Shown piece by piece: positions 33,265 to 41,604 of a stretch of DNA of 64,000 nucleotides. The DNA is from Dactylosporangium sp. AC04546 (GTDB taxonomy: Bacteria; Actinomycetota; Actinomycetes; Mycobacteriales; Micromonosporaceae): the NCBI RefSeq assembly GCF_022095675.1, contig NZ_JAHYSG010000054.1, positions 1 through 64,000 on the forward strand, in the 5' to 3' direction. Below the pieces are notes generated by a model, which was not told where the DNA came from, searched no databases, and saw only the letters and a list, made by a program, of their open reading frames with translations. The first letter of the stretch is position 1. Each line of letters starts with the position of its first letter. The translations under genes were made by a program, and so were the position numbers.

Positions 33265-35403
33265 TTAGGCGTTCCTAAGGATGACCAGCTGCTGCGTTGC
33301 TCGCGTCATCGCCACGTATCGATCTACAGCGCCCTCGATACCGTCGCCGAAGTTCTCCGGATCGACGAGGACCACCAGATCGAATTCGAGCCCCTTCGAC
33401 AGCTCCGGAGTGAGCGATCGGACCCGGTCCATCCCCCGGAATCCGGCGGCGCCGATGACACAGGCGACGCCCTCGGCGTGCTCCGCGAGCCAGCCGTCCA
33501 GGATCGCGTCGAGCTCCGAGGCCTTTCCCTGTACCACGGGCAGCCCGCCCGTGCGGATCGACGTCGGCACGTTCGCGTCCGGCAGCGCGGCCCGGATGAC
33601 CGGCTCCGCCTCCGCCATGACCTCGGCCGGCGTGCGGTAGTTGACGGTCAGTGAGGCCAGCTCGATCCGGTCGAGGCCGGCCCGCTCCAGCCGTTGCCGC
33701 CACGACTCGGTGAACCCGTGCCGGGCCTGGGCCCGGTCCCCGACGATCGTGAAGCTCCGCGACGGGCAGCGCCGCAGCAGCATCTGCCACTCGGCGTCGG
33801 TGAGCTCCTGCGCCTCGTCGACCACGATGTGCGCGAACGGGCCGGCGAGGCGGTCCGGGTCGGCCCCGGGCAGCGCGGCCGTGTCGACGAGGGCCTCCTC
33901 GAAGTCCTCGCCGCGCAGCATGGTGACCAGCCCGACGCCGTACTCGTCGTCGACCGACGCGATCAGGTCGTCCACGACCCGGCCCATGCGCTCGCGCTCG
34001 GCGGCGACCGCGGCGTCCCGGCGCCGGTGGTGGCGCTCGGTCTCGGGGTCGCCGAGCCGCTGCCGGGCCGCGTCGAGCAGCGGCAGGTCGGCCACCGTCC
34101 AGGCCCGGGCGTCGGCGCGCTGCAGCCTGAGCACCTCGCCGGTGCTGAGCCGCGGCGCGCACCTGCGCAGGTAGGCCGGGACCGACCAGAGGTCCCCGAC
34201 GAGGTCGGCCGCCTCCAGCAGCGGCCAGGCCCGGTTGAACGCGGCGCGCAGCTCCCGGCTGCCCGTGAGCGCGTCCCGGTCGTCGTGCCGGTCGGCCAGG
34301 ATGTCCAGCAGTTCGTCCCAGATCTGCTCGCGCGCCTCGTTGTGCGGCGTGCCGGGCTCCACGGCGGCGAACGCCTCGGCCCAGTCGGCGGCGCTCACCC
34401 GCACGTCGTCCCACTCGGTCTCGATCGTCATGCCCTTGGCGGGCGGCCGCTCGTAGAACCGGACCGCCTCCTCGATCGCTTGCACCATGTCCGCGGACGA
34501 CTTCAGCCGGGCCACCTCCGGGTCGGGCTCCGGCCCGGCCGCGTCCCCCTCGGCGACCAGGTCGCGCAGGGTGCAGGTCTGCACGCCCTCCTCGCCGAGG
34601 CTGGGCAGGACGTCGGCGACGTAGGCGAGGTACGGCTGGTGCGGGCCGACGAACAGCACGCCGCCCCGGCGGTGGTCGAGCCGCCGGTCGGCGTAGATGA
34701 GGTACGCCGTGCGGTGCAGCGCGACGACGGTCTTGCCGGTGCCGGGCCCGCCGTCGACGACGAGCGCGCCGCGGGAGCCCGCGCGGATGATGGCGTCCTG
34801 GTCGGCCCGGATGGTGCCGAGCACGTCGCGCATCCGGCCCGAGCGGGTGCCGCCCAGGCTGGCGATGAACGCCGACTGGTCGTCGAGCGCCGCGCTCTGG
34901 GTCTCGTCCGCGAAGCCGTCCGGGGTGAACACCTCGTCCCAGTAGTCCGTGATCAGGCCGCGGGTCCAGCGGTACCGGCGGCGGCTGGCCAGGCCCATCG
35001 GGTTGGCGTGGGTCGCGCCGAAGAACGGCTCGGCCACCGGCGAGCGCCAGTCCACGAGCAGCCGCTGCCCGCCGGCGTCGGTGAGGCCGAGCCGCCCGAC
35101 GTAGACGGGCTCGGCGCCGTCGGTGCCGACCATGCGCCCGAGGCACAGGTCGAGGCTGTACCGGCGCAGGGTCCGCAGCCGGGCGGAGAGCCGGTGCACC
35201 TCCTGGTCGCGGTCGAGCGCCCGCTGCCCGACGCCGGCGTGCGCCTTGCGCTCGGCGTCGAGGCGCCCGGACAGCTCGGCGGCGACCTCGTCGAGCCGCG
35301 CGGCGACGGCCGCGAAGTGCCGCTCGTCGGCGGCGATCAGCACCGGGTCGGCCTTGGCGGCGAGGCGGTCGGGAAGGTTGAACACACTGCTGGGCACGCA
35401 CAC
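33265..35403 (-). CDS. helR: HelR-type RNA polymerase-associated UvrD-like ATPase
   Basis: The 712-residue protein has the HelD/HelR layout: an N-terminal coiled arm (residues about 20-85), a 1A domain with Walker A VVDGGPGTGKTVVAL, and helicase motifs VVDEAQELTDAEWQ, IVGDRAQ and VTVNYRTPAEV. It ends with VAMTRATQQLVIL. HelR proteins displace rifamycin from RNA polymerase and recycle stalled polymerase. A rifamycin-associated element lies 53 bp upstream, supporting this subtype. The first GTG is used; a second GTG two codons later is equally possible because no clear ribosome site is seen. Confidence 0.9.
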   Translation of the reverse strand: MCVPSSVFNLPDRLAAKADPVLIAADERHFAAVAARLDEVAAELSGRLDAERKAHAGVGQRALDRDQEVHRLSARLRTLRRYSLDLCLGRMVGTDGAEPVYVGRLGLTDAGGQRLLVDWRSPVAEPFFGATHANPMGLASRRRYRWTRGLITDYWDEVFTPDGFADETQSAALDDQSAFIASLGGTRSGRMRDVLGTIRADQDAIIRAGSRGALVVDGGPGTGKTVVALHRTAYLIYADRRLDHRRGGVLFVGPHQPYLAYVADVLPSLGEEGVQTCTLRDLVAEGDAAGPEPDPEVARLKSSADMVQAIEEAVRFYERPPAKGMTIETEWDDVRVSAADWAEAFAAVEPGTPHNEAREQIWDELLDILADRHDDRDALTGSRELRAAFNRAWPLLEAADLVGDLWSVPAYLRRCAPRLSTGEVLRLQRADARAWTVADLPLLDAARQRLGDPETERHHRRRDAAVAAERERMGRVVDDLIASVDDEYGVGLVTMLRGEDFEEALVDTAALPGADPDRLAGPFAHIVVDEAQELTDAEWQMLLRRCPSRSFTIVGDRAQARHGFTESWRQRLERAGLDRIELASLTVNYRTPAEVMAEAEPVIRAALPDANVPTSIRTGGLPVVQGKASELDAILDGWLAEHAEGVACVIGAAGFRGMDRVRSLTPELSKGLEFDLVVLVDPENFGDGIEGAVDRYVAMTRATQQLVILRNA

Positions 35404-35455
35404 CGTCCGTTTTGCGGGGTTCCGGATGTTCGGTTGGTGATTGTGCGCCCCAGGT

Positions 35456-35476
35456 GGGGTCTTGCCGCAAGCCCCC
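35456..35476 (-). promoter_or_regulatory. Rifamycin-associated element (RAE) upstream of helR
   Basis: An inverted repeat GGGG/CTTGC, one central base, GCAAG/CCCC lies 53 bp before the helR start, with TATA-like boxes next to it. Its core matches the 19-bp RAE I know from actinomycete rifamycin-inducible genes, where it controls inactivation enzymes and helR. Rifamycin induction of this gene is thus expected. Confidence 0.75.
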
Positions 35477-35509
35477 GGGTACGGTATAGCTTATAAATGG
35501 AGAGATCCG

Positions 35510-36448
35510 CTATTGCAGCGGATCGGCCGGCCAGTCGCCCGGCGCTCCGCCCACCCACACCACGCCCGCCGCGAGTTGTCGCAGCCAGGCCTGGTCGAGC
35601 ACGCCCTCCGCCGCCAGCCGCAGCAGACCCGCGCCGGTGTCGATGACGATCACGCGGTCCGCCACCGTGGCCGGGTGGCCGCCCAGCACCTCGGTCACCG
35701 CGCCCCGGGCCAGCCGGCCGCGCTCGGTGGTGACGCGGGCGTACGACTCGCCGTCGCGGACCGTCAGTGCCACCTCGGTGATATTGCCGTCGGTGAATGT
35801 CAGCGCGCACCGGTCGAACAGCGCCACCCTCGCCGGCAGCCGGAACGGGACCGAGCAGCGGTAGGTGCGGTCGACCCGCACGCCGCCCGCCACCGCGAGC
35901 GCCGTCACCTCCGGCATCCGCCCGCTGACCTGCGCCCACAGCCCGTCGGCCGGCTGCCACCGCACCGCGTTGCCGGCCGCGACGCCGGCCCGGCCGCTCA
36001 CCGTCACCGGCCGCTCGGCGCCGACCAGCGGCTCGAAGTGCGCGGTGGTGCGCCCCAGCCGCACCGTCACCCCCGTGCCGGGATCGCCGGCCTCCAGCCG
36101 CAGCTCCTCGCCCTGCGCCGCCTGCGCCCGGCGTACCACCCGGGCCGCGAACGGCAGCACGTCCAGCCCGAGATGCAGCTCCCACGGCGCCCCGACCGCG
36201 GACGGGTCGCCGTCGACGACCGGCAGCACCGGCAGTGCGCGCATCGGCCCGCCCGGCCCCGAGGGCACGGGCACAGGGCTGGCGGGGGCGGCGGCCGCCG
36301 CCGACGCCTGTGGCGGGCTCTCCTTCGGGGCCGGGTGCTTGTCCGGTACCGCCGGAAGCCCCGCAGCGGCGGCAACTCCCACGGCGGCGAACGCGAGGAC
36401 CGCCCCGGCCACCAGCAGGTATCGCCGCGCGACCTCGTCGAGCTGCAC
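35510..36448 (-). CDS. Membrane-anchored protein with Pro/Ala linker and beta-rich exported domain
   Basis: The 312-residue protein has one TM anchor (residues about 10-29, RYLLVAGAVLAFAAVGVAAA) followed by a Pro/Ala-rich linker and a beta-rich domain (ARVALFDRCALTFTDGNI, TEVLGGHPATVADRVIVID). The GTG at 36448 is chosen because AGGGAGGGG stands directly before it; an ATG at 36475 is in frame. The family is not recognised. Its promoter region is shared with nothing obvious on the left, and the helR element lies beyond its 3' end. Confidence 0.65.
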   Translation of the reverse strand: MQLDEVARRYLLVAGAVLAFAAVGVAAAAGLPAVPDKHPAPKESPPQASAAAAAPASPVPVPSGPGGPMRALPVLPVVDGDPSAVGAPWELHLGLDVLPFAARVVRRAQAAQGEELRLEAGDPGTGVTVRLGRTTAHFEPLVGAERPVTVSGRAGVAAGNAVRWQPADGLWAQVSGRMPEVTALAVAGGVRVDRTYRCSVPFRLPARVALFDRCALTFTDGNITEVALTVRDGESYARVTTERGRLARGAVTEVLGGHPATVADRVIVIDTGAGLLRLAAEGVLDQAWLRQLAAGVVWVGGAPGDWPADPLQ

Positions 36449-36531
36449 CGCCCCTCCCTTCGCACGCCCCTCCATCGGATCCCACGCCACGAGCCCGCCG
36501 CTGCGTTGCAAGCAGACTGAGGTGATTGCTA

Positions 36532-36555
36532 AACCAGACTCATCAGTCTAGTTTG
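36532..36555. promoter_or_regulatory. Inverted-repeat operator upstream of the MFS/TetR locus
   Basis: AAACCAGACT, CATC, AGTCTAGTTT form 10-bp arms with 9 of 10 positions paired. The site is AT-rich and lies 40 bp before the MFS start and 84 bp before the divergent anchored protein. The TetR gene at 38082 is its probable ligand. Confidence 0.6.
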
Positions 36556-36595
36556 GCGAACTGATGGGTATGGTTCAGCGGGATGGGGTACGGCG

Positions 36596-38017
36596 GTGAC
36601 GGACGAGCGGCTCGATCCGGCGGTGCGGCGGCTGGTCGCCGTCGTGCTGCTGGGCGGCGTGATGGGCATCCTCGACGGATCGATGATCGCGGTGGCGAAC
36701 ACGACCCTCGCCGACCGCTTCCACGCGGCGCTGACCTCGGTCGGCTGGGTCACCACCGGCTACCTGCTGGCCCTGACGGTGACCATCCCGGTCACCGCGT
36801 GGGCCGTCGACCGCTTCGGCGCCCGGCGGCTCTGGCTGTTCGGGCTGGGCCTGTTTCTGGCCGGCTCACTGGCCGCCGGACTGTCCTGGAACCTCGCCGC
36901 CCTCGTCGTCTTCCGGCTGGTCCAGGGTGCCGGCGCCGGCATCGTCGACCCGCTCATGCCGACGCTGCTGGCCCGCGCGGCCGGACCGGCGCGGGCCGGC
37001 CGGGTGATGGGCCTGATGGGCCTGGTGGGCTCGCTCGGCCCGGTCGCCGGCCCGGTCGTCGGCGGCCTGCTCCTGCAGCACCTGGACTGGCGCTGGATGC
37101 TGCTGGTGAACCTGCCGATCGGCGTGACCGCGTTCGTGCTCGCCCGGCGCATGCTGCCGGCGGACGCCCGGCCGGAGCGACCGGCGCGGCTGGACCTGAC
37201 CGGCCTCGCGCTCGTCGCTCCGGGGGTCGCCGCCGTCGTGTTCGGCCTGTCCCGGGTCACCGCGCGGGAGGCCCACGGGACCTGGGCGGTGCTGCTCCCG
37301 CCGGCCGTGGGTCTCGCGCTGCTGGCCGGCTACGCCGCGCACGCCCGCCGCCGGCGCGACACGCCACCGCTGATCCAGCCCGGCCTGTTCCGGCACCGGG
37401 ACTTCACCGTGAGCATCGCGGTCGTGCTGCTGGTCGGGCTCGGCACGTTCGGCAGTCTGTTCCTCGTCCCGCTGTACTACCAGGAGGTCCGCGGCCACGG
37501 CGCGTCCGCCGCCGGGATGCTGCTGGCGCCGCTCGGGCTCGGCTCGGCGCTCGCGATGCCGATCGCCGGGCGGCTGTCCGACCGCTTCGGTACCCGCCGG
37601 CTCTCGCTGATCGGCGGCTGCGTCGCGGTGGCGGGCGCCGCCGCCTTCGCGCCGGTCGGCGCGGACACGCCGGTCGCGTGGCCGGTGGCCGCCTCCTTCG
37701 CGATCGGCGCGGGGCTCGGCGGCGCGAGCGCGCCGGCGATCGGCACGGTGTTCCGGACGCTGCCGCCGGAGCTGGTCGCGCAGGGCAGCTCCGTGCTGTA
37801 CATGCTCAACCAGCTCGGCGCCGCGCTCGGCGTCGCCACCTGCGCGCTGTTCGTCCAGGCGGCCGGCGACCCGCTCACCGGGATCCACGCCGGCGCGTGG
37901 TGGCTCACCGCCACGAGCGTCCTCATGCTGGCCGTCGCACCACTGTTGCCGGGCCGTCCGCGGGTTACCGCGCCGGCCCCGGCGGCCGAGCGCGCGACCC
38001 AGGGGAGTGCGGGATGA
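36596..38017 (+). CDS. MFS drug exporter, DHA2 (EmrB/QacA) type
   Basis: The 473-residue protein has about 14 hydrophobic helices. Motif A-like WAVDRFGARRLWLFG follows TM2, the antiporter motif C GLVGSLGPVAGPVVGGLLLQ lies in TM5, and RLSDRFGTRRLSLIGG marks the second half. These identify a proton-coupled multidrug exporter of the DHA2 group. Translation starts with GTG at 36596. It is followed by a 15-codon frame and a TetR gene, and preceded by an inverted repeat; repression by that TetR is likely. Confidence 0.92.
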   Translation: MTDERLDPAVRRLVAVVLLGGVMGILDGSMIAVANTTLADRFHAALTSVGWVTTGYLLALTVTIPVTAWAVDRFGARRLWLFGLGLFLAGSLAAGLSWNLAALVVFRLVQGAGAGIVDPLMPTLLARAAGPARAGRVMGLMGLVGSLGPVAGPVVGGLLLQHLDWRWMLLVNLPIGVTAFVLARRMLPADARPERPARLDLTGLALVAPGVAAVVFGLSRVTAREAHGTWAVLLPPAVGLALLAGYAAHARRRRDTPPLIQPGLFRHRDFTVSIAVVLLVGLGTFGSLFLVPLYYQEVRGHGASAAGMLLAPLGLGSALAMPIAGRLSDRFGTRRLSLIGGCVAVAGAAAFAPVGADTPVAWPVAASFAIGAGLGGASAPAIGTVFRTLPPELVAQGSSVLYMLNQLGAALGVATCALFVQAAGDPLTGIHAGAWWLTATSVLMLAVAPLLPGRPRVTAPAPAAERATQGSAG

Positions 38018-38061
38018 GCACCTTCGACCGCCTCACCCGTGACCTGCTCGGTGAGGCCTGA
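38014..38061 (+). CDS. 15-residue peptide frame coupled to the MFS gene
   Basis: ATG at 38014 overlaps the MFS stop (ATGA) and is preceded by GGGGAG. It encodes MSTFDRLTRDLLGEA, ending at TGA 38059. The next gene starts 20 bp later. The strong ribosome site suggests it was or is translated; it may be a coupling peptide or the surviving N-terminus of a deleted gene. Confidence 0.35.
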   Translation: MSTFDRLTRDLLGEA

Positions 38062-38081
38062 CCGGTCGGTATTGTGCTGGC

Positions 38082-38702
38082 ATGGACGGCGCGGTGCGGG
38101 GGCGGATCGACAAGCGGCAGGCGATCCTGGCCGCGGCGTTCGCCGTGTTCGCCCGCGAGGGTTACGCGCTCGCCGCCATGGACGTCATCGCGGCCGAGGC
38201 CGGGGTGGCCAAGGCGACCGTCTACAGCCACTTCGGCGACAAGGAGACGCTGCTGCGCGCGGCGATCGCCGCCGAGGCCGACCGGACGCTGGCCGGCAAC
38301 CTCGCCGCGGTGGAGCAGCTCAGCCCGCATGGCGGCCAGGTGCGCGGCATGCTCGAGGACGTCGGGCTGCGGCTGCTGCGGTGCTACCTCGACGAGCGCG
38401 CCTGGGCCGTGCGCCGGCTGCTGCTCGCCGAGATCAACCAGTTCCCCGACCTGCTCGACATCGTCGAGGGCGCCGCCTCCGACCGGGTCACCGAGGCCCT
38501 CGCCGACCGCATGGCCCGGCTGACCGTCGCCGGCCGCCTGCGGGTCACCGATCCGCTGCTGGCCGCCGAGCAGTTCGCCGCGCTCCTGCTCGGCCCGATG
38601 GACAAGCGCAGCCGGCTCGGCACCCGGGAGGTTCCCGACGCCGAGCTGCAGGCCGTCGCCCGCGCCGCCGTGCGCACCTTCCTGCAGGCCTTCGGCGCCT
38701 GA
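38082..38702 (+). CDS. TetR/AcrR-family regulator
   Basis: The 206-residue protein has an N-terminal TetR HTH (RQAILAAAFAVFAREGYALA, MDVIAAEAGVAKATVYSHF, GDKETLL) and an all-helical C-terminal domain (LLAEINQFPDLLDIVEGAAS) of the AcrR-associated C-terminal type. It lies directly after the MFS exporter, so it probably senses the exporter's substrate and represses the operon through the repeat at 36532-36555. Confidence 0.9.
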   Translation: MDGAVRGRIDKRQAILAAAFAVFAREGYALAAMDVIAAEAGVAKATVYSHFGDKETLLRAAIAAEADRTLAGNLAAVEQLSPHGGQVRGMLEDVGLRLLRCYLDERAWAVRRLLLAEINQFPDLLDIVEGAASDRVTEALADRMARLTVAGRLRVTDPLLAAEQFAALLLGPMDKRSRLGTREVPDAELQAVARAAVRTFLQAFGA

Positions 38703-38730
38703 GTCCCCGCCCGGCGGCTGTGCTCCCAAA

Positions 38731-38760
38731 GTGACCGGGTAATGCGCATCACCCGGTCAC
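38731..38760. promoter_or_regulatory. GTGACCGGGT inverted repeat
   Basis: GTGACCGGGT and ACCCGGTCAC are perfect 10-bp arms. The 10-bp spacer contains a second small palindrome, ATGCGCAT. It stands between the TetR stop (38702) and the next MFS start (38807). Either a terminator without T-tract or an operator for the second exporter. Confidence 0.5.
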
Positions 38761-38806
38761 CCGGCGGTGCCCTGGCGGAAACACGCCGCGGGAAGGATGG
38801 GGCATC

Positions 38807-40003
38807 GTGACTACCACCCAGGTCCGGGCCGCGACCGAGGCGGGCAGCCGGCCGGCCGGGGCCGCGCTGTTCGCGCTGGCGATCGGCGGGTTCGGCATCG
38901 GCACCACCGAGTTCGCGACGATGGGCCTGCTGCCCCAGATGGCCGACGAGTTGCGCGTCTCCATCCCGACGATGGGGTACGGCATCACCGCCTACGCCCT
39001 CGGCGTCGTCGTCGGCGCGCCGGTCATCGTGGCCCTCGCGGCCCGGGCGCCGCGGCGCGGGCTGCTGCTCGTGCTCATGCTCGCGTTCGTGGCCGGCAAC
39101 GCGCTCACCGCCGTCGCGCCCGGCATCTGGTCGCTGGTCGCCGCGCGGTTCCTGACCGGCCTGCCGCACGGGGCGTACTTCGGGGTCGCCTCCGTCGTCG
39201 CCGCCGGGCTCGTCCCGCCGGACCGCAAGGGCCGGGCCGTGTCGCGGGTCATGGTCGGGCTGACCGTGGCCAACGTCGTCGGCGTCCCGCTCGTCACGCT
39301 CGCCGGGCAGCAGCTCGGCTGGCGGGCCTCCTACGCGGCGATCGCGGCCATCGGCGTGGTGACGATCCTCGCCGTGCGCCGCTGGGTGCCACCGGTGGCG
39401 ATCCCCGACGGGGCCGGCATCGCCCGCGAGCTCGGCGCGTTCCGCCGGGTCCACGTGTGGATCGCGCTGCTCACCGGCACCGTCGGCTTCGGCGGCATGT
39501 TCGCCGTCTACAGCTACGTCGCGCCGACCCTGACCGAGGTCGCCGGCCTGCCCAGCGGGGCCGTGCCGTGGGTCCTGGCCGCGTTCGGCGTGGGGATGAC
39601 GATCGGCGCGCTGCTCGGCGGCCGGCTCGCCGACCGCTCGGCGCTCGGCACGCTCGTCGGTGCGCTCGTGGCGATGGCCGCGGTGCTGTCGCTGTACGCG
39701 CTCACGGCCTCGTCGCCCGTCGCCGCGGTGCTGCTCGTCTTCGCCGTGGGCCTGGTCTGCCAGGTGCTCGGCGGCGGGCTCACGATCCGGCTCATGGAGG
39801 CCTCGCCGGACGCGCCCGCGCTGGCCGCGTCGTCGAACCACTCCGCGCTCAACCTCGCCAACGCGATCGGCGCGTGGCTGGGCGGCGTGGTGATCGCGGC
39901 CGGTCACGGGTACCTGGCCACGGCCTGGGTCGGCGCGGCGCTGTCGGTGGCCGGGCTGCTGTTCGTCGGCGGCTCGCTGCTGCTCCCGAGGTTCCGGACG
40001 TAG
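38807..40003 (+). CDS. MFS transporter, DHA1 (AraJ/Cmx-like)
   Basis: The 398-residue protein has 12 predicted helices and the DHA1 features of sugar/chloramphenicol efflux pumps: FGIGTTEFATMGLLPQMADE, ARFLTGLPHGAYFGVASVVA, and motif C-like MVGLTVANVVGVPLVTLAGQ. The start is GTG at 38807, preceded by GGAAGGA. It is probably a drug or arabinose-type efflux protein. The repeat at 38731-38760 may control it. Confidence 0.9.
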   Translation: MTTTQVRAATEAGSRPAGAALFALAIGGFGIGTTEFATMGLLPQMADELRVSIPTMGYGITAYALGVVVGAPVIVALAARAPRRGLLLVLMLAFVAGNALTAVAPGIWSLVAARFLTGLPHGAYFGVASVVAAGLVPPDRKGRAVSRVMVGLTVANVVGVPLVTLAGQQLGWRASYAAIAAIGVVTILAVRRWVPPVAIPDGAGIARELGAFRRVHVWIALLTGTVGFGGMFAVYSYVAPTLTEVAGLPSGAVPWVLAAFGVGMTIGALLGGRLADRSALGTLVGALVAMAAVLSLYALTASSPVAAVLLVFAVGLVCQVLGGGLTIRLMEASPDAPALAASSNHSALNLANAIGAWLGGVVIAAGHGYLATAWVGAALSVAGLLFVGGSLLLPRFRT

Positions 40004-40034
40004 ATCGTCCGGTACCGGCGGTACGGTGCCGGGC

Positions 40035-40391
40035 ATGGCTATCGCACGCAACCCGAGCTTCGTCATCGACTGCCCCGACCCGGGGGCGCTCGCCCGCTTC
40101 TACGCCACGATGCTGGACTGGAAGGTCGACGAGTCCGACGACTGGGCCGACATCAAGGCCGACAACGGCCAGTGCATCTCGTTCCAGCAGGTCGAGGGGT
40201 ACTCGGCGCCCGCCTGGCCGGGCCAGGAGCGGCCCCAGCAGATGCACATCGACGTGATCGTCGACGACCTCGACGCCGGCGAGGCGGAGGTCCTGGCGCT
40301 CGGCGCGACGAAGCACGAGCACCAGCCCGGCACCACGTTCCGCGTGTTCCTCGACCCGGCCGGCCACCCGTTCTGCCTCTGCGTGTCGTGA
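40035..40391 (+). CDS. VOC-superfamily protein
   Basis: The 118-residue protein shows the glyoxalase/VOC pattern: FVIDCPDPGALARFYATMLD, a middle strand MHIDVIVDDLDAGEAEVLAL, and the end FRVFLDPAGHPFCLCVS. It is a typical small actinobacterial VOC protein; the ligand is unknown. ATG at 40035 is preferred to the GTG three codons earlier. Confidence 0.88.
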   Translation: MAIARNPSFVIDCPDPGALARFYATMLDWKVDESDDWADIKADNGQCISFQQVEGYSAPAWPGQERPQQMHIDVIVDDLDAGEAEVLALGATKHEHQPGTTFRVFLDPAGHPFCLCVS

Positions 40392-40399
40392 CAGCCCAT

Positions 40400-40417
40400 A
40401 GTCTTCATATGTAGACT
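40400..40417. promoter_or_regulatory. Short inverted repeat before padR
   Basis: AGTCT, TCATATGT, AGACT form a near-perfect palindrome just before the PadR start (40425). PadR proteins bind such AT-rich dyads in their own promoters, so autoregulation is likely. Confidence 0.5.
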
Positions 40418-40424
40418 TTGCGGC

Positions 40425-40748
40425 ATGCCCCGCTTGCCGCACTCCTCCCCGCAGACCCTGCGGGTGTTCGACGCGCTGCTGGCCGAGCCCGCGACCTGGC
40501 GCTACGGCTACGACCTGAGCCGGGAGACCGGGCTGGCCTCCGGCTCGCTCTACCCGATCCTGATCCGGCTGGCCGAGGGGGACCTGCTGGAGACCCGGTG
40601 GGAGCCGGCCGAGGTGCCGGGCCGCCCGCCCCGCCACCTGTACCGGCTGACCGCCGACGGCGCGGCCCTCGCCCACCAACGCCGCCGCGAGGCGGACGCC
40701 CGCACGGCCCGGCCGGCCCCGCGCCCCGTCCCGCGGACCGCGTTGTGA
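40425..40748 (+). CDS. PadR-family regulator
   Basis: The 107-residue protein contains the PadR winged helix: FDALLAEPATWRYGYDLSRE, TGLASGSLYPILIRLAEGD, then LLETRW and PRHLYRLTADGA. It lacks the long C-terminal helix of larger PadR proteins, as in PadR-s2. Its stop overlaps the GTG of the next gene. In many actinomycetes such a PadR precedes a membrane protein carrying the same N-terminal domain seen in the following gene. Confidence 0.9.
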   Translation: MPRLPHSSPQTLRVFDALLAEPATWRYGYDLSRETGLASGSLYPILIRLAEGDLLETRWEPAEVPGRPPRHLYRLTADGAALAHQRRREADARTARPAPRPVPRTAL

Positions 40749-41368
40749 GCCGCGTGCACCGGGCCGGCCGGTGGGTCCTCGCCCGCGCGGCCCACGGCCC
40801 GTGGAGCACCGCGGTCCTCGCCGAGCTGGACCAGGTGACCGGCCGCTGGGCGACGGTGCGCTGGGTCGCCGGCGGCCTGCGGATCGCCTGGCGCGAGCGG
40901 CTCGGTGCCGGCTGGCGCCGGCGTGTGCTGCGCCTGGTGGCCGGGGCGGTCGTCGCCGTGGTCGCCGTCAGCCAGCTGTTGACCGTCCGCTTCATCCCGA
41001 CCTCGGCGATGGAGCCGACGCTGCGCGTCGCCGACCGCGTGCTGGTCGACCGCCTCTCGTTCCGCGTCACCGGCCTGCGCCACGGCGACCTGGTGGTCCT
41101 GACGGTCCACGACGGCGCCGACACCTTCACGATGGTGAGCCGCGTGGTCGGCCTCGCGGGCGACCGCATCTCCTGCGCTGACGGCCGCGTGTTCCGCAAC
41201 AGCATCCAGCTCGACGAGCCGTACGTGCACGGCGCCGAGACCCTGTGCCTCGACGCGACCGTGCCGGAGGGCCGCGTCTACGTCATGGGCGACAACCGCC
41301 CGATGGCCCGCGACTCGCGCTACTTCGGCAGCCAGCCCGCGTCCTCGGTCTCGGGCCGCCTGCTCTGA
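40745..41368 (+). CDS. PadR-linked signal-peptidase-I-like membrane protein lacking the catalytic lysine
   Basis: The 207-residue protein begins with GTG overlapping the padR stop. Its first 55 residues (WSTAVLAELDQVTGRWATVR) resemble the cytosolic domain often encoded beside PadR genes. One TM segment follows (about 62-81), then a signal peptidase I domain: IPTSAMEPTLR with Ser87, HGDLVVLTV, and GDNRPMARDSRYFG. At the catalytic lysine (normally K-R-V-x-G-L-x-G-D) it reads VSRVVGLAGD, with Ser132. Cleavage by the usual Ser-Lys dyad is thus not expected. The fusion and missing Lys point to a sensor or pseudoenzyme. Confidence 0.75.
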   Translation: MSRVHRAGRWVLARAAHGPWSTAVLAELDQVTGRWATVRWVAGGLRIAWRERLGAGWRRRVLRLVAGAVVAVVAVSQLLTVRFIPTSAMEPTLRVADRVLVDRLSFRVTGLRHGDLVVLTVHDGADTFTMVSRVVGLAGDRISCADGRVFRNSIQLDEPYVHGAETLCLDATVPEGRVYVMGDNRPMARDSRYFGSQPASSVSGRLL

Positions 41369-41604
41369 CCCCACCCGCACCGGACGCCGTCCTCCTCGCT
41401 GTACCCACCCTCCTTGACCGGCGACTTGAACGCGGAACCCCAGACGGGATAGGCCATCGCCAGGACGCGATGATGACCATGACCAGCGTGTTCGTCCATC
41501 GCGTCCGCATGCCCCGCGACGGTACCGGGGCCCGGCAAACACCCGGTGAAGCGCGTCAGCTCGCCGCCGGTTTGAAGTCGGCCCGGGCAGGTAGGTGGGC
41601 CGGC
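41369..41604. other. Non-coding gap without clear features
   Basis: No supported gene. One minus-strand frame reads AMAYPVWGSAFKSPVKEGGY between about 41390 and 41455, which looks protein-like but has no start or ribosome site. It could be the end of a vanished gene. No repeat or terminator is evident. Confidence 0.4.
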
